Below are positions 1 through 10,293 of a DNA stretch of 64,000 bases, piece by piece (the stretch's first letter is position 1; each line of letters starts with the position of its first letter). The translations under genes and the position numbers were made by a program. The stretch is from Paracoccaceae bacterium (GTDB taxonomy: Bacteria > Pseudomonadota > Alphaproteobacteria > Rhodobacterales > Rhodobacteraceae). The notes under the pieces are model-generated. The model made no database searches. It had not been told where the DNA came from and worked only from the letters and a program-made list of their open reading frames with translations. The stretch is taken from positions 28,395 to 92,394 of the forward strand of contig JAGXGW010000023.1 of the NCBI GenBank assembly GCA_024636555.1, given 5' to 3'.

Positions 1-47
1 CTTGCCCGCATCCGACACAGAGGCCGTCAAGCCCCGCGAATAGCGGC

Positions 48-75
48 TTGTATCCGGCCACGATCCGTCTTAAAT
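48..75 (+). promoter_or_regulatory. possible promoter of rpoZ-rsh
   Basis: TTGTAT and TTAAAT hexamers are separated by 16 bases, about 40 bases upstream of the rpoZ ATG. This is only a loose sigma-70 match; no other feature is visible in the first 115 bases. Confidence 0.25.
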
Positions 76-115
76 AGCGGGTTTCCGAAAGACTGCCGCT
101 GATTGGAGTGCTCTC

Positions 116-478
116 ATGGCCCGCGTAACCGTAGAAGATTGTGTCGACAAGGTTCCGAACCGGTTCGAGCTGGTCATGCTGGCCGCGCACCGCGCACGCG
201 AAATCACCGCAGGCGGCCCTCTGACAGTGGATCGCGAGAACGACAAGAACCCGGTCGTTGCCTTGCGCGAGATCGCGGAAGAGACACAATCGGCCGCTGA
301 GCTGCGTGAGCGACTGATCGAATCGAACCAGAATCAGATCGAGGTCGATGAGCCGGAAGATGATTCGATGGCGCTTTTGATGGGTGGCGGCGGCGAACAG
401 GCCGACAAACCCGTCGAAGATGACATGTCCGAGGAGAAACTGCTGCGGGCCCTTATGGAAGCACAAGGGCAGGGCTAA
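116..478 (+). CDS. rpoZ: DNA-directed RNA polymerase omega subunit
   Basis: Small RNA polymerase subunit (120 aa) that helps fold and assemble beta-prime and, in many proteobacteria, forms part of a ppGpp site. The N-terminus [20 protein letters not shown] followed by HRAREI is the family signature; the region after residue 80 is an acidic tail typical of alphaproteobacteria. The ATG has GGAG a few bases upstream. It precedes the RSH gene by 30 bases, the classic rpoZ-spoT arrangement, so polymerase subunit and alarmone enzyme are probably co-transcribed. Confidence 0.96.
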   Translation: MARVTVEDCVDKVPNRFELVMLAAHRAREITAGGPLTVDRENDKNPVVALREIAEETQSAAELRERLIESNQNQIEVDEPEDDSMALLMGGGGEQADKPVEDDMSEEKLLRALMEAQGQG

Positions 479-508
479 GGCTCTCTCGCTGGAAGGGTAT
501 GGACCGAA

Positions 509-2641
509 ATGATCGCGGTTGAAGACCTGATCGCACTGGTCCGAAACTACAACCCGAAGACGAACGAGGCTTTGATCCGGTCAGCATATGACTATGGATT
601 GATGTCGCATGAGGGGCAGTTCCGCCAGTCGGGCGAGCCCTATTTTACGCATCCCGTCGCTGTGGCCGCCATCCTGACGGAGCAGCGGCTGGACGATGCC
701 ACGATCATCACGGCCCTGTTGCATGACACGATCGAGGACACCAAAGCCTCGTACGCAGAAGTGGTCACGCGGTTCGGGCCGGAAATTGCCGATCTGGTCG
801 ATGGTGTGACGAAACTGACCAATCTTCAGCTTTCCAGCAGCGAGACCCAGCAGGCCGAGAATTTCCGCAAGCTGTTCATGGCCATGTCCAAGGATCTGCG
901 CGTCATTCTGGTCAAGCTCGCTGACCGTTTGCACAACATGCGCACGATCAAGGCGATGCGCGCCGAAAAGCAGGCCAAGAAAGCCCGCGAAACCATGGAT
1001 ATCTTCGCGCCGCTGGCCGGGCGCATGGGGATGCAGTGGATGCGCGAGGAGCTGGAGGATCTGGCCTTCAAGGTGCTCAACCCTGAAGGTCGCGCCTCCA
1101 TCATGCGGCGTTTCATCACGCTGCAAAAGGAAACCGGCGATGTGATCCACCGGATCACCGGCGATATGCGACTTGAACTGGACAAGGCCGGCATCGAGGC
1201 GCAGGTTTTTGGCCGCGCCAAGAAGCCCTATTCGATCTGGCGCAAGATGCAGGAGAAGGAGATGGGGTTTTCCCGCCTCTCCGACATTTACGGCTTTCGC
1301 GTGATCACCAATTCCGAAGAGGATTGTTACCGCGCGATGGGCGTGATCCACCAGCGCTGGCGCGCCGTGCCGGGGCGGTTCAAGGACTACATCAGCCAGC
1401 CGAAATCCAACGGCTACCGTTCGATCCACACCACTGTGTCGGGCCGGGACGGCAAGCGGGTCGAGGTGCAGATCCGCACACGGCAGATGCATGACGTGGC
1501 CGAAACGGGCGTTGCGGCGCATTGGTCCTACCGCGACGGGGTGCGGACGCGAAACCCGTTTGCGGTCGATCCGGCCAAGTGGATCGCGGGCCTGTCCGAG
1601 CAGTTCCACGCCGAAGAGGATCACGACGAGTTTCTCGAAGCGGTCAAGCTCGAGATGTATTCGGATCAGGTGTTTTGCTTCACGCCCAAAGGCGATGTGG
1701 TCAAGCTGCCGCGCGGGGCCACGCCCATCGATTTTGCCTATGCGATCCACACGCGGATCGGCAATGCCTGCGTCGGTGCCAAGATCGACGGCATGCGCGT
1801 ACCGCTGTGGACGCGCGTCAAGAACGGCCAGTCGGTCGAGATCATCACGGCGCAAGGCCAGATCCCGCAGGCAACCTGGCTTGAGATTGCGACCACGGGC
1901 AAGGCCAAGACAGCGATCCGCCGCGCCCTGCGCGAGGTGGACCGGGGCCGTTTTATCAAGTTGGGCCACGAACTGGCGCGGTCCGCTTTCGACCATGTGG
2001 GCAAGAAAGCCACCGACAAGGTTCTGGAAACGGCAGCGCGCAATCTGCGGCTGGACGGGCGCGACGAGGTTCTGGCCCGTCTGGGAAGCGCGGAACTGAG
2101 CGCGCGTGATGTTGTCCGCTCCGTCTATCCTGACCTCACCCCCGACCAGACCGACGAGATCGACACCAAACGCGCCGTGATCGGCCTGTCGCCCGTGCAG
2201 AATTTCGACCGCGCCCGCTGTTGCCAGCCCTTGCCCGGCGAACGAATCGTGGGGATCACCTTTCGCGGCAAAGGCGTGGTTGTGCATGCCATTGATTGCG
2301 AGGCCTTGACCGGCTACGAGGATCAGCCGGACCGCTGGTTGGACCTGCACTGGCACTCCGGCAAGCATCCGCCCATTCACACGGCGACACTCAATCTCAC
2401 AATCGGAAACGATGCAGGTGTACTGGGACGGATCTGCACCTTGATCGGGGAGCAGAAGGCCAATATCTCTGACTTGCAATTCGTGGACCGCAAACCAGAT
2501 TTTTACCGACTTCTGGTCGACGTTGAACTGCGCGATGCAGAGCATCTGCATTCGATCATGTCGGCACTTGAGGCCGAAGGCGACGTGGCGGCGGTGGAGC
2601 GGTTCAGGGATCCATCCCGCGCCGTTGCAACGAACGCATAA
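509..2641 (+). CDS. rsh: bifunctional (p)ppGpp synthetase/hydrolase (RSH)
   Basis: Cytoplasmic stringent-response enzyme (710 aa) that makes and degrades (p)ppGpp. Domains in order: HD hydrolase with LLHDTIED (H72-D73), synthetase region including YGFRVI and the KDYISQPKSNGYRSIHTT loop, TGS domain starting near DQVFCFTPKGDVVKLP, and a C-terminal ACT domain (about residues 630-700). Both catalytic domains look intact, as expected where a single Rel/SpoT enzyme serves an alphaproteobacterium. It lies between rpoZ and a DUF2062 gene in a compact forward operon. relA or spoT would be equally acceptable names. Confidence 0.96.
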   Translation: MIAVEDLIALVRNYNPKTNEALIRSAYDYGLMSHEGQFRQSGEPYFTHPVAVAAILTEQRLDDATIITALLHDTIEDTKASYAEVVTRFGPEIADLVDGVTKLTNLQLSSSETQQAENFRKLFMAMSKDLRVILVKLADRLHNMRTIKAMRAEKQAKKARETMDIFAPLAGRMGMQWMREELEDLAFKVLNPEGRASIMRRFITLQKETGDVIHRITGDMRLELDKAGIEAQVFGRAKKPYSIWRKMQEKEMGFSRLSDIYGFRVITNSEEDCYRAMGVIHQRWRAVPGRFKDYISQPKSNGYRSIHTTVSGRDGKRVEVQIRTRQMHDVAETGVAAHWSYRDGVRTRNPFAVDPAKWIAGLSEQFHAEEDHDEFLEAVKLEMYSDQVFCFTPKGDVVKLPRGATPIDFAYAIHTRIGNACVGAKIDGMRVPLWTRVKNGQSVEIITAQGQIPQATWLEIATTGKAKTAIRRALREVDRGRFIKLGHELARSAFDHVGKKATDKVLETAARNLRLDGRDEVLARLGSAELSARDVVRSVYPDLTPDQTDEIDTKRAVIGLSPVQNFDRARCCQPLPGERIVGITFRGKGVVVHAIDCEALTGYEDQPDRWLDLHWHSGKHPPIHTATLNLTIGNDAGVLGRICTLIGEQKANISDLQFVDRKPDFYRLLVDVELRDAEHLHSIMSALEAEGDVAAVERFRDPSRAVATNA

Positions 2642-2656
2642 CGGAAGGGCACGGTC

Positions 2657-3319
2657 TTGGTATTCAAGCGCAGGGATAAGCGCCCGCTCTGGAAGATCTT
2701 GATCGAGTTCTTCTGGCCGCGGGGGGGATGGAGCAGGGCCGCGCAATATGTGCGCCACCGCCTTCACCGCTTGCCCGATTCTCCCGAGAAAATCGCGCGC
2801 GGCATTTTCGCAGGCGTCTTCACGACCTTCACGCCGTTTTACGGGCTGCATTTCGTCTTCGCGCTGATCCTTGCCTCGATCCTCAGGGGAAACGTGATTG
2901 CCGCTTTGCTGGCGACTTTCTTTGGCAACCCGCTGACCTATGTGCCGATTGGCGTCGTCTCGATGAAGATGGGCTATTTCCTGCTGGGGGAGGGGGGACA
3001 ACCCGATGATACCATTGCCCGCTCGCTTGGTGGCAAGTTCATGGATGCGGGAGACGCGCTGAAAAACAACTTCATGACCCTGTTCAATGGCCAGACGCCG
3101 GATTGGCACAGCCTGACGATCTTTTTCAACGAGGTGTTTTTTCCCTACCTTGTAGGCGGTATCATTCCGGGACTTATCGCTGGCGGCACCTGTTATCTTC
3201 TCAGCGCGCCGCTGATCCGCGCCTACCAGCAGCGCCGCAGCGGCGCGATCAAGGCCAAGCTGGCCGCATTGAAAGCCAAGGCAAAGCGTCAGGCCGACGC
3301 GCAGCAAAAATCCGACTGA
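2657..3319 (+). CDS. DUF2062 domain membrane protein
   Basis: A 220-aa protein of the DUF2062 family, function unknown. Family features seen: the PEKIARGIFAGVFTTFTPFYG segment (near residues 40-60), then hydrophobic helices with FFGNPLTYVP and a later helix near residues 155-180, then a basic Ala/Lys-rich tail. The start is TTG, preceded by GGAAGG; no better ATG lies upstream in frame. It begins 15 bases after rsh and is followed by pdxJ, an order common in Rhodobacterales. Location is probably the inner membrane. Confidence 0.85.
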   Translation: MVFKRRDKRPLWKILIEFFWPRGGWSRAAQYVRHRLHRLPDSPEKIARGIFAGVFTTFTPFYGLHFVFALILASILRGNVIAALLATFFGNPLTYVPIGVVSMKMGYFLLGEGGQPDDTIARSLGGKFMDAGDALKNNFMTLFNGQTPDWHSLTIFFNEVFFPYLVGGIIPGLIAGGTCYLLSAPLIRAYQQRRSGAIKAKLAALKAKAKRQADAQQKSD

Positions 3320-3356
3320 CCCGACAAGACTGACCCGATCCGACTGACCCGAAAGG

Positions 3357-4127
3357 ATGAACCCGATGAAGCCCCTTGGAATATTGCGTCTGGGTGTGAA
3401 TATCGACCATGTCGCAACCGTGCGTAACGCGCGCGGCGGTGCTTATCCCGATCCTCTGCGCGCCGCCAAACTGGCCGAGGAGGCAGGTGCGGACGGTATT
3501 ACCGCGCACCTGCGCGAGGATCGCCGCCACATCTCGGACGCGGATATCGAAGGGCTGATGGATGTTCTCAGCGTGCCGTTGAACTTCGAGATGGCCGCAA
3601 CCGAAGAGATGCAGCGCATCGCCCTGCGCCACAAACCGCATGCCGTCTGCATCGTCCCCGAAAAGCGCGAGGAGCGCACGACCGAAGGCGGTCTTGAGGT
3701 GGCACGCGAGGAGAACCGGCTGGCAGGATATATCGCGCCGCTGCGCGAGGCAGGTTGCCGCGTGTCGATCTTCATCGCCGCCGATGCCCGCCAGATCGAG
3801 GCCGCGCACCGGATCGGGGCCGAGGTGATCGAGCTGCATACAGGTGCCTATTGCGATGCCCATTCCGAAGGGCGCCTTGACGCGCGCGATGCGGAATGCA
3901 AACGGCTGGGCGAAATGGCAGCCTATGCCCATTCGCTCGGGCTTGAAGTGCATGCAGGCCACGGCCTGACCTATGACACGGTGCAGCCCATCGCGGCCTT
4001 CCCCGAGGTGATGGAGCTGAATATCGGCCATTTCATTATCGGCGAGGCGATCTTTCGCGGCTTGTCTCCGGCAATCCACGAGATGCGCCGCCTGATGGAT
4101 GCCGCCCGCACACCCGCAATGGTCTGA
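3357..4127 (+). CDS. pdxJ: pyridoxine 5'-phosphate synthase
   Basis: Last step of the DXP-dependent vitamin B6 pathway: condenses 3-amino-2-oxopropyl phosphate (1-amino-acetone 3-phosphate) with 1-deoxyxylulose 5-phosphate to pyridoxine phosphate. The 256-aa length and motifs [17 protein letters not shown] at the N-terminus, HLREDRRHI, and GHGLTYDTV plus [12 protein letters not shown] at the C-terminus are diagnostic of the TIM-barrel PdxJ family. An in-frame ATG three codons later (MKPLG) is an alternative start. It ends directly against the next gene (TGA then GTG). Confidence 0.97.
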   Translation: MNPMKPLGILRLGVNIDHVATVRNARGGAYPDPLRAAKLAEEAGADGITAHLREDRRHISDADIEGLMDVLSVPLNFEMAATEEMQRIALRHKPHAVCIVPEKREERTTEGGLEVAREENRLAGYIAPLREAGCRVSIFIAADARQIEAAHRIGAEVIELHTGAYCDAHSEGRLDARDAECKRLGEMAAYAHSLGLEVHAGHGLTYDTVQPIAAFPEVMELNIGHFIIGEAIFRGLSPAIHEMRRLMDAARTPAMV

Positions 4128-5624
4128 GTGATGACCCGCGCTGGCATGCGCCTGATGCGACGCGCCGTATTGCTGGTGGCGTTGGGGCTGGCGGCGCTGT
4201 CGGTATGGCAGTTGGAAAAGGCCCGCAGCGGGCTGGATATCGCGCAGGTCGATGCCGCCGGAAGCCCCGCGACACGCGCGGCCCTGCCGGATGCTGACGG
4301 CCCTGTCGTGATCGTCGCGCATGGTTTTGCCGGATCGCGCCAGATGATGCAGGGCTATGCGCTGCCGCTGGCGCAGGCGGGCTACCGTGTGTGGTCGTTC
4401 GATTTTCACGGCCATGGACGCAATCCGCGCCCCATGGGTGGCGATGTCGACGTCATCGAGGGCACCACGATGCGGCTGGTGGAGCAGACGCTCGCCGTGG
4501 CCGAGGCTGCGCGCGAGGCCGAAGGCTGGACCGGGCCAATCGCCCTGCTGGGCCATTCCATGGCCACCGATATCATCATCCGCGCCGCTGCTGCCGATCA
4601 GGGGATCGGGCCGATCGTTGCCATCTCGGCTTTCTCGCAGGCGGTCACGCCGGACTTTCCCGACGACATGCTGCTGATCTCGGGGCAGGGCGAGCCGCGA
4701 TTGCGCCATTTCGCACAGGAAACGCTGTGGATGCTGGACCCAACCGCGGAGGAGGGGCAGACGGTTACGGCCGGATCGATCCGCCGTGCCGCCATCGTGG
4801 CTCCGGGGGTGGAGCATGTCGGCGTGCTGTTCAGCCGGACAGGGCAGAGTGCGGCGCTGGCGTGGCTCGATCAAAGCTATGACCGTACCAGCAGCGTCAC
4901 GCCGCCCGCCACGGGCGGCTGGCTGGCCGTGTTGCTGGCCGCGATTGTCGCGCTTGTCTGGCCTCTCTCGCGCCGTCTGCCAAAACGCGCCGTGCCTCTG
5001 GCCGACTTGTCTTGGGGGCAATTCGCGCTGGCCGTGGCGCTGCCTGCGGTTCTGGCCCCCGTGATTGCGGTGATGCTGGGCATCAAGACGCTGCCGGTGC
5101 TGGTGGCCGACCATCTGGCGGTGCATCTGCTGATCTACGGCGCGCTGCAACTGGCGATCCTGTGGCGCGCGGGGCTGCGGCCCGGCCCGCTGTCGCCTGT
5201 CGCTGCGGGGTTCCTGATCCTGTGGGGGCTGGCGGTCTTCGGCCTTGCACTGGACCGGTATGGCGCGAATTTCCTGCCCTCGGCCGAGCGGCTCTGGATC
5301 ATCGCGGCACTGGCGCTGGGCGCTGTGCCCTTCATGCTGGCCGATGCGCTGGCCAGTGGTGCGGGGCGGGGCACATGGGTGCGGCGCATTCTGGCGCGGC
5401 TGGGGTTTCTGGTCTCGCTCGGCATCGCGGTCGCGCTGGATATGGAGGGGCTGTTCTTTCTGGCGCTGATTGCCCCCGTCATCGTGCTGTTCTACATCAT
5501 CTACGGGTTGATGGGCCGCTGGGTCGCGCAGCGCAGCGGGGCTGCCGCCGCGGGTCTGGGTCTTGGTCTGGCCTTGGCATGGGCGCTTGGCGTGAGCTTC
5601 CCGCTGTTCAGCGCGGCAGGCTAG
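4128..5624 (+). CDS. alpha/beta hydrolase with C-terminal multi-pass membrane domain
   Basis: A 498-aa protein in two halves. Residues 1-250 carry an N-terminal hydrophobic segment and an alpha/beta-hydrolase fold: HGFAGSRQMM (oxyanion region, about 65-74), FDFHGHGRN, and the nucleophile elbow GHSMA with Ser144. From about residue 255 on there are roughly seven hydrophobic helices. The substrate is unknown; a membrane-anchored esterase or lipase-like hydrolase is the safest reading. GTG at 4128 is followed immediately by ATG at 4131, either of which may start translation; the gene abuts pdxJ and precedes acpS by 12 bases, so it is part of the same operon. Confidence 0.75.
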   Translation: MMTRAGMRLMRRAVLLVALGLAALSVWQLEKARSGLDIAQVDAAGSPATRAALPDADGPVVIVAHGFAGSRQMMQGYALPLAQAGYRVWSFDFHGHGRNPRPMGGDVDVIEGTTMRLVEQTLAVAEAAREAEGWTGPIALLGHSMATDIIIRAAAADQGIGPIVAISAFSQAVTPDFPDDMLLISGQGEPRLRHFAQETLWMLDPTAEEGQTVTAGSIRRAAIVAPGVEHVGVLFSRTGQSAALAWLDQSYDRTSSVTPPATGGWLAVLLAAIVALVWPLSRRLPKRAVPLADLSWGQFALAVALPAVLAPVIAVMLGIKTLPVLVADHLAVHLLIYGALQLAILWRAGLRPGPLSPVAAGFLILWGLAVFGLALDRYGANFLPSAERLWIIAALALGAVPFMLADALASGAGRGTWVRRILARLGFLVSLGIAVALDMEGLFFLALIAPVIVLFYIIYGLMGRWVAQRSGAAAAGLGLGLALAWALGVSFPLFSAAG

Positions 5625-5636
5625 AAGGACAAACAG

Positions 5637-6050
5637 ATGATCCTCGGCATCGGCACGGACCTTGCGAATATCGAGCGGATCGCCGCGACGCTGGAGCGGT
5701 TCGGCGACCGCTTCCGCAACCGCGTGTTCACCCCCATCGAGCAGGCCAAGGCCGAACGCCGTATGGATGTGGCAGGCACCTACGCCAAGCGTTGGGCTGC
5801 GAAAGAAGCCTGCTCCAAGGCGCTGGGCACCGGCTTGCGCATGGGCATCAGCTGGCGCGACATGGCGGTGACGAACCTGCGCAGCGGCCAGCCCCAGATG
5901 CAGGTGACAGGCTGGGCGGCAGAACGTCTGGCCGCGATGACCCCGCCGGGCCACGAGGCGCTGATCCACGTGACATTGACCGATGATCACCCCTGGGCGC
6001 AGGCCTTTGTGGTAATCGAGGCGCGGCCCATCGTGGAAAGAGGCCCGTAA
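5637..6050 (+). CDS. acpS: holo-[acyl-carrier-protein] synthase
   Basis: Transfers 4'-phosphopantetheine from CoA to apo-ACP, activating fatty-acid synthesis. The 137-aa sequence begins [15 protein letters not shown] (the metal-binding Asp of the GTDL motif) and has the [16 protein letters not shown] motif (Glu of WAAKEA). Length and motifs match the group I trimeric AcpS family. It follows the hydrolase by 12 bases and precedes lepB after a 104-base gap with its own promoter candidate. Confidence 0.96.
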   Translation: MILGIGTDLANIERIAATLERFGDRFRNRVFTPIEQAKAERRMDVAGTYAKRWAAKEACSKALGTGLRMGISWRDMAVTNLRSGQPQMQVTGWAAERLAAMTPPGHEALIHVTLTDDHPWAQAFVVIEARPIVERGP

Positions 6051-6094
6051 CCCGCCAAACCGGTGCTGGCAGGGGGCTTTGGGTCTGGCTTGGC

Positions 6095-6124
6095 TTGACA
6101 CATCTGCCCCTGCCCATCATGTAG
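6095..6124 (+). promoter_or_regulatory. candidate sigma-70 promoter for lepB-rnc-era
   Basis: A perfect TTGACA at 6095-6100 is followed 18 bases later by ATGTAG at 6119-6124, 30 bases before the lepB ATG. The -10 element is poor, so the call rests mainly on the -35 box and position. Confidence 0.4.
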
Positions 6125-6154
6125 CGCTGACCGCCCGAGCAGGAGCACGACCCA

Positions 6155-6991
6155 ATGGCCACGGAAGCCAAAAAAGGCAATTCGATCATCGAGACGATCA
6201 AGACCATCGTTTATGCGTTGCTGATCGCGGGCATATTCCGGACTTTGTTCTTCCAGCCGTTCTGGATTCCCTCCGGCTCGATGAAGCAGACATTGCTGAT
6301 CGGCGATTTCCTGTTCGTGAACAAGATGACCTATGGCTATTCCTTCGCCTCCTGCCCGACGATCCGCATCCCCGTGGTGGGGCTGAATATCGACGCCAAG
6401 GATATCTGCGGCTTTCTGGGTGACGACAACGACCGTATTTTCGGTGGCGAGCCCGCGCGCGGCGATGTGGTGGTGTTCCGCCATCCGGTGAGCGGTCAGG
6501 ACTACATCAAGCGGCTGGTCGGCCTGCCGGGCGAGACCGTGCAGATGATCGGTGGGGTGCTGCATATCAATGGTGCACCCGTGGCTCTGGAAGATGACGG
6601 CGTGTTCGAGGAAACGGCAGGGCCGCAAGGCCCGCAGCGGTTGCGCCCGCGTTGCGAGAACGGACCTGTCGGCGATGGCGGCCTGTGCCTGAAATCGCGC
6701 CAGATCGAGACCTTTCCAGAAGGCACCAGCCATCCGGTTCTGAACATCGGGCGTCAAAGCTCGGATAACACACCAGTTTACAACGTGCCTGCGGGGCATT
6801 TCTTCTTCATGGGCGACAACCGTGACAATTCCACCGACAGCCGCGTGCCACAAATGGCAGGTGGCGTGGGTTTCGTGCCCTACCAGAACCTGATCGGCCG
6901 CGCCGACAGGATCATGTTCTCGTCGTCCGGCACGTCGATGCTGGCGTTCTGGACATGGCGCAGCGACCGTTACTTCAAGAGGATCGAGTGA
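6155..6991 (+). CDS. lepB: signal peptidase I
   Basis: Inner-membrane protease (278 aa) that removes signal peptides from exported proteins. Residues 11-35 form the N-terminal membrane anchor. The Ser/Lys dyad is visible: [10 protein letters not shown] with Ser42 and [12 protein letters not shown] with Lys119. The C-terminal box [14 protein letters not shown] is also present. The Cys pair in the insertion around residues 67-85 (SCPTIR, DICGF) is a feature of some alphaproteobacterial enzymes. Its stop overlaps the rnc GTG start. Confidence 0.97.
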   Translation: MATEAKKGNSIIETIKTIVYALLIAGIFRTLFFQPFWIPSGSMKQTLLIGDFLFVNKMTYGYSFASCPTIRIPVVGLNIDAKDICGFLGDDNDRIFGGEPARGDVVVFRHPVSGQDYIKRLVGLPGETVQMIGGVLHINGAPVALEDDGVFEETAGPQGPQRLRPRCENGPVGDGGLCLKSRQIETFPEGTSHPVLNIGRQSSDNTPVYNVPAGHFFFMGDNRDNSTDSRVPQMAGGVGFVPYQNLIGRADRIMFSSSGTSMLAFWTWRSDRYFKRIE

Positions 6992-7671
6992 GGTTATCCG
7001 CAGATCTCAAGGCTCTTGAAAGCCGGGTCGGGCATGCCTTCCAGCGCCCTGAATTGTTGGTCCGTGCGGTCACACATTCTTCCATGTCCTCGGCAACGCG
7101 CGACGACAACCAGCGGCTGGAGTTTCTTGGAGACCGCGTGCTGGGCCTTGTGATGGCCGAGGCGCTTCTGGCCAATGACCGTAGTGCCACCGAAGGCCAG
7201 CTTGCCCCGCGCTACAACGCGCTTGTGCGCAAGGAAGCCTGCGCCGATGTCGCGCGCCAGATCGATCTGGGCGATGTGCTGAAGCTGGGCCGCTCCGAGA
7301 TGATCTCGGGCGGGCGGCGCAAACTGGCGCTGCTGGGCGACGCGATGGAGGCCCTGATTGCGGCGGTCTATCTGGATGCGGGCTTTGATGCGGCCCGCGC
7401 CATGATCCTGCGGCTCTGGGGTGACCGGATCGGCGCCGTCGAGGAAGACGCCCGCGATGCTAAGACCGCCTTGCAGGAATGGGCGCAGGCGCGTGGCTTT
7501 CCGCCGCCGAAATATGTCGAGTTGCAACGGTCCGGGCCGGATCATGCCCCGGTATTTACAATGTCGGCCCAGCTAGAGAACGGCGAGGCGGAAACCGCCA
7601 CCGCCGGATCGAAGCGGCAGGCGGAACAGGCAGCGGCCAAAGCCCTGCTGGACAGATTGGAGAGCGCATGA
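6988..7671 (+). CDS. rnc: ribonuclease III
   Basis: Double-strand-specific endoribonuclease for rRNA and mRNA processing (227 aa). RNase III domain with [15 protein letters not shown] (signature ERLEFLGDxxL-type) and [15 protein letters not shown]-terminal dsRNA-binding domain around [17 protein letters not shown] to the AAKALLDRL end. I chose GTG at 6988 because it overlaps the lepB stop (GTGA), giving [10 protein letters not shown], rather than an upstream ATG 11 codons inside lepB. The stop overlaps the era ATG (ATGA). Confidence 0.95.
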   Translation: MRLSADLKALESRVGHAFQRPELLVRAVTHSSMSSATRDDNQRLEFLGDRVLGLVMAEALLANDRSATEGQLAPRYNALVRKEACADVARQIDLGDVLKLGRSEMISGGRRKLALLGDAMEALIAAVYLDAGFDAARAMILRLWGDRIGAVEEDARDAKTALQEWAQARGFPPPKYVELQRSGPDHAPVFTMSAQLENGEAETATAGSKRQAEQAAAKALLDRLESA

Positions 7672-8573
7672 CACGCGCAGGTTTTGTGGCCCTCATCGGT
7701 GAGCCGAATGCGGGAAAATCGACACTTCTCAACCGGATGGTGGGGGCCAAGGTCTCGATCGTGACCCACAAGGTGCAAACCACGCGGGCGCGCATTCGCG
7801 GTGTGGCGATGGAAGGCGAGGCACAGATCGTCTTTGTCGACACGCCGGGCCTGTTCGCGCCCAAGCGCAGGCTGGACCGCGCGATGGTGGCGGCCGCCTG
7901 GGGCGGGGCGGCGGACGCCGATATCGTGGTGCTGCTGGTCGAGGCGCATCGCGGTGTGACCGACGGTGTGCAGAAAATTCTCGAAGGGCTGGAAGGGATC
8001 GGCAAGGGCCGCCCCGTCGCGCTGGCGATCAACAAGATCGACCGCGTCAAATCCGAGGTGCTGCTGGGGCTGACCCGCGACCTGAACGAGCGTTTCCCCT
8101 TTGTCGAGACCTTCATGATCTCGGCCGAAAAGGGCCACGGCGTGCAGGCGCTGCGTGAATGGCTGGCGGGCAAGCTGCCCGAAGGCCCGTGGCTGTATCC
8201 CGAAGACCAGATCGCCGATCTGCCGATGCGGATGATCGCCGCCGAGATGACCCGCGAAAAGCTCACCCTGCGCCTGCATCAGGAACTGCCCTACCAGTTG
8301 ACCGTCGAGACGGAAAACTGGGAGGAACGCAAGGACGGCTCGGCCAAGATCGACCAGATCATCTATGTGATCCGCGACGGCCATAAAGGTATCGTGCTGG
8401 GCAACAAGGGTGAGACGATCAAACAGGTAGGTCAGGCCGCGCGCGAGGAGATCGAGGAATTTCTGGGCCGCAAGGTGCATCTGTTTTTGCAGGTCAAGGT
8501 ACGTTCCGGCTGGCTGGACGAGGCAGAGCGTTATTCCGAGATGGGGCTGGATTTCAAGGACGGCAATGTCTGA
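7668..8573 (+). CDS. era: GTPase Era
   Basis: Ribosome-assembly GTPase (301 aa) that binds the 3' end of 16S rRNA. G1 GEPNAGKST, switch region around TTRARIRG, G3 DTPG, and G4 NKID are present, followed by a C-terminal KH RNA-binding domain with [21 protein letters not shown]. The ATG at 7668 overlaps the rnc stop codon, giving translational coupling; an in-frame extension upstream lies entirely inside rnc and is rejected. lepB-rnc-era order is standard. Confidence 0.97.
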   Translation: MTRAGFVALIGEPNAGKSTLLNRMVGAKVSIVTHKVQTTRARIRGVAMEGEAQIVFVDTPGLFAPKRRLDRAMVAAAWGGAADADIVVLLVEAHRGVTDGVQKILEGLEGIGKGRPVALAINKIDRVKSEVLLGLTRDLNERFPFVETFMISAEKGHGVQALREWLAGKLPEGPWLYPEDQIADLPMRMIAAEMTREKLTLRLHQELPYQLTVETENWEERKDGSAKIDQIIYVIRDGHKGIVLGNKGETIKQVGQAAREEIEEFLGRKVHLFLQVKVRSGWLDEAERYSEMGLDFKDGNV

Positions 8574-8642
8574 GGCCGCAGCTTATGCGGTTGTCGTTGC
8601 GCTTTGAGTATTTGAAGAACGCTGAAGCAGGGGGCGCGGGCC

Positions 8643-8978
8643 ATGTCTGAAAGGTTGACCGCGAGTTTCTGGGTCTCTGCCTATTTGGCGCGGCTGCGGC
8701 TGTCGGATATTCCGGCTTTCGTTGTGGCACATGGCGATGATTCTGCGGGCACGGTTCTGGTCAAGCTCAACACGTTGGACGGGCAAGCCGTGGCCTATCA
8801 GCGGTCCTTCGATCTGATGAGCGGCACCCGCGCATGGGTGATCCTTGCCGAGGGGCCAGAGGCGGAGGTCGATGCGGCGCTGCGCCGCCAGCGCGCGCGC
8901 GATCCCGATCTTTGGGTGATCGAGGTCGAAGACCGGCAGGCGCGGCATCTGCTCGACCAGCCGGGATTGTCGGACTGA
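8643..8978 (+). CDS. DUF1491 family protein
   Basis: A 111-aa cytoplasmic protein of the DUF1491 family, function unknown. Recognised by [13 protein letters not shown] near the start, [12 protein letters not shown], and the acidic [19 protein letters not shown]-terminus. Between era and recO, the usual place for this family in alphaproteobacteria. No catalytic motif is apparent. Confidence 0.85.
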   Translation: MSERLTASFWVSAYLARLRLSDIPAFVVAHGDDSAGTVLVKLNTLDGQAVAYQRSFDLMSGTRAWVILAEGPEAEVDAALRRQRARDPDLWVIEVEDRQARHLLDQPGLSD

Positions 8979-9000
8979 CGACAGGGCGTATAGTCAGGTC

Positions 9001-9771
9001 ATGGATTGGCGCGATCAGGGCATTTTGCTGAGTAGCCGACGGCACGGGGAATCCGCTGCCATCATCGAGGTATTCACCCGCGAGCATGGCCGCCATGCCG
9101 GTGTCGTGCGCGGCGGGGCGAGCCGCAAGATCGCCCCTATCCTGCAACCGGGCGCGCAACTGGATGTCAGCTGGCGCGCGCGGCTGGAGGATCATATCGG
9201 CAGTTACACGGTCGAGCCGCTGCGCAGTCGCGCCGGAGCCTTGGCCGACCGGCAGGCGCTGGCGGGGCTGAATGCGGTGACGGCGCTGTTGCTTTTCACG
9301 CTGCCGGACCGCGAGGCCCATCCCATGCTCTATGCCCGCAGCGAGGGGTTGCTGGACCTGCTGGGCGATCAGGATCTGTGGCCGCTGGCCTATCTGCAAT
9401 GGGAACTCGCCCTGCTGGAGGAGACGGGTTACGGCCTCGATCTGAGCACTTGTGCCGTGTTGGGGCATGGCGCAAATGATCTGACCTATGTCTCGCCGCG
9501 CAGCGGGCGGGCGGTATCGCGGGCCGGGGCGGGAGACTGGGCGGACCGCCTGCTGCCCCTGCCGCCTTGCCTGATGGGGCAGGGACCGGCGCCGGATCAC
9601 GAAATCGCCGAAGGGTTTCGCACCACGGGGCATTTCCTGCGCGAGCATCTGGCTCCGGCTTTGGGAAACAAACCACTGCCCGAGGCGCGGGAACGCTTTG
9701 TCGAGGTCTTCGCGCGTCGTCTGGCGCCCGGTCCGGCCTCAGCGCAGGGCGAGAACCAGATCGACCAGTGA
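9001..9771 (+). CDS. recO: DNA repair protein RecO
   Basis: Recombination mediator that helps RecR load RecA on SSB-coated single-stranded DNA. The 256-aa sequence starts [21 protein letters not shown], the N-terminal OB-fold signature, followed by [10 protein letters not shown] and an alpha-helical C-terminal part with [18 protein letters not shown]. The RecO zinc-binding cysteines seen in some homologs are only partly represented (Cys near residue 150). The last 33 bases overlap, tail to tail, the TetR gene on the other strand. Confidence 0.93.
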   Translation: MDWRDQGILLSSRRHGESAAIIEVFTREHGRHAGVVRGGASRKIAPILQPGAQLDVSWRARLEDHIGSYTVEPLRSRAGALADRQALAGLNAVTALLLFTLPDREAHPMLYARSEGLLDLLGDQDLWPLAYLQWELALLEETGYGLDLSTCAVLGHGANDLTYVSPRSGRAVSRAGAGDWADRLLPLPPCLMGQGPAPDHEIAEGFRTTGHFLREHLAPALGNKPLPEARERFVEVFARRLAPGPASAQGENQIDQ

Positions 9772-10293
9772 TCCCATCGGGCTGGTATTGTCGCCATCGT
9801 CGCGGGTGCTGAGATCCTGCATGCCGACATGAGCGGCATAGATGATCCGCGCCATTTCAGGATTGGTGATCTCGACCTCGTTCAGCAAGGTCTGGATATG
9901 GGCAATCCGTGCCGCATCCACCTCGGCGAGCATGGCCGCAACCGCCGCATCCTCGCGCGCCCAGGCGCGGATGGCGGGTTCGACCTGCAAGGTGCCCAGC
10001 GTCGGGTGGCCTGCGCCGGCGACGATCTGCCCCAGAAGGCGCAGTCGTGCCACGGGGGTCGGTTGATCGGCAAGCGCTTCGGGGATGTGATCCACTGCAC
10101 CTTCTGCCCATAGAGACAGCATCTGGCGGTGATAATCGGGCACATCGGCGAAGTGCCAGTAGAACGAGCCTTTGGTTGTGCCAAGCCGTCGCGCCATCGG
10201 TTCTGCCTTGAGCGCGACCGGTCCGGCCTCGGCCAGAGCGTTGAAACCGGCAAGCAACCAGTCGGATCGTGTCAGGCGGGCGCGTGTCGTCAT
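9739..10293 (-). CDS. TetR/AcrR family transcriptional regulator
   Basis: A 184-aa regulator with an N-terminal helix-turn-helix (residues about 8-55, [19 protein letters not shown]) and a variable C-terminal ligand domain. The KGSFYWHF recognition helix is typical of the family. It is divergent from the FAH-family hydrolase at 10651 with a 357-base gap, so that gene is the obvious candidate target. Its 3' end overlaps the 3' end of recO by 33 bases. The ligand cannot be predicted. Confidence 0.9.
   Translation of the reverse strand: MTTRARLTRSDWLLAGFNALAEAGPVALKAEPMARRLGTTKGSFYWHFADVPDYHRQMLSLWAEGAVDHIPEALADQPTPVARLRLLGQIVAGAGHPTLGTLQVEPAIRAWAREDAAVAAMLAEVDAARIAHIQTLLNEVEITNPEMARIIYAAHVGMQDLSTRDDGDNTSPMGSLVDLVLALR

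Noticed and set aside
581..3307. 908-codon open frame antisense to rsh and the DUF2062 gene
   Set aside because: It runs opposite strongly recognised genes in a high-GC genome, has His/Arg/Gln-rich composition and no recognisable domain; a codon-bias shadow.
3249..6101. 950-codon open frame antisense to pdxJ, the hydrolase and acpS
   Set aside because: Same reasoning: shadow of well-supported genes, with Gln/His/Arg-rich low-quality sequence and no start signal.
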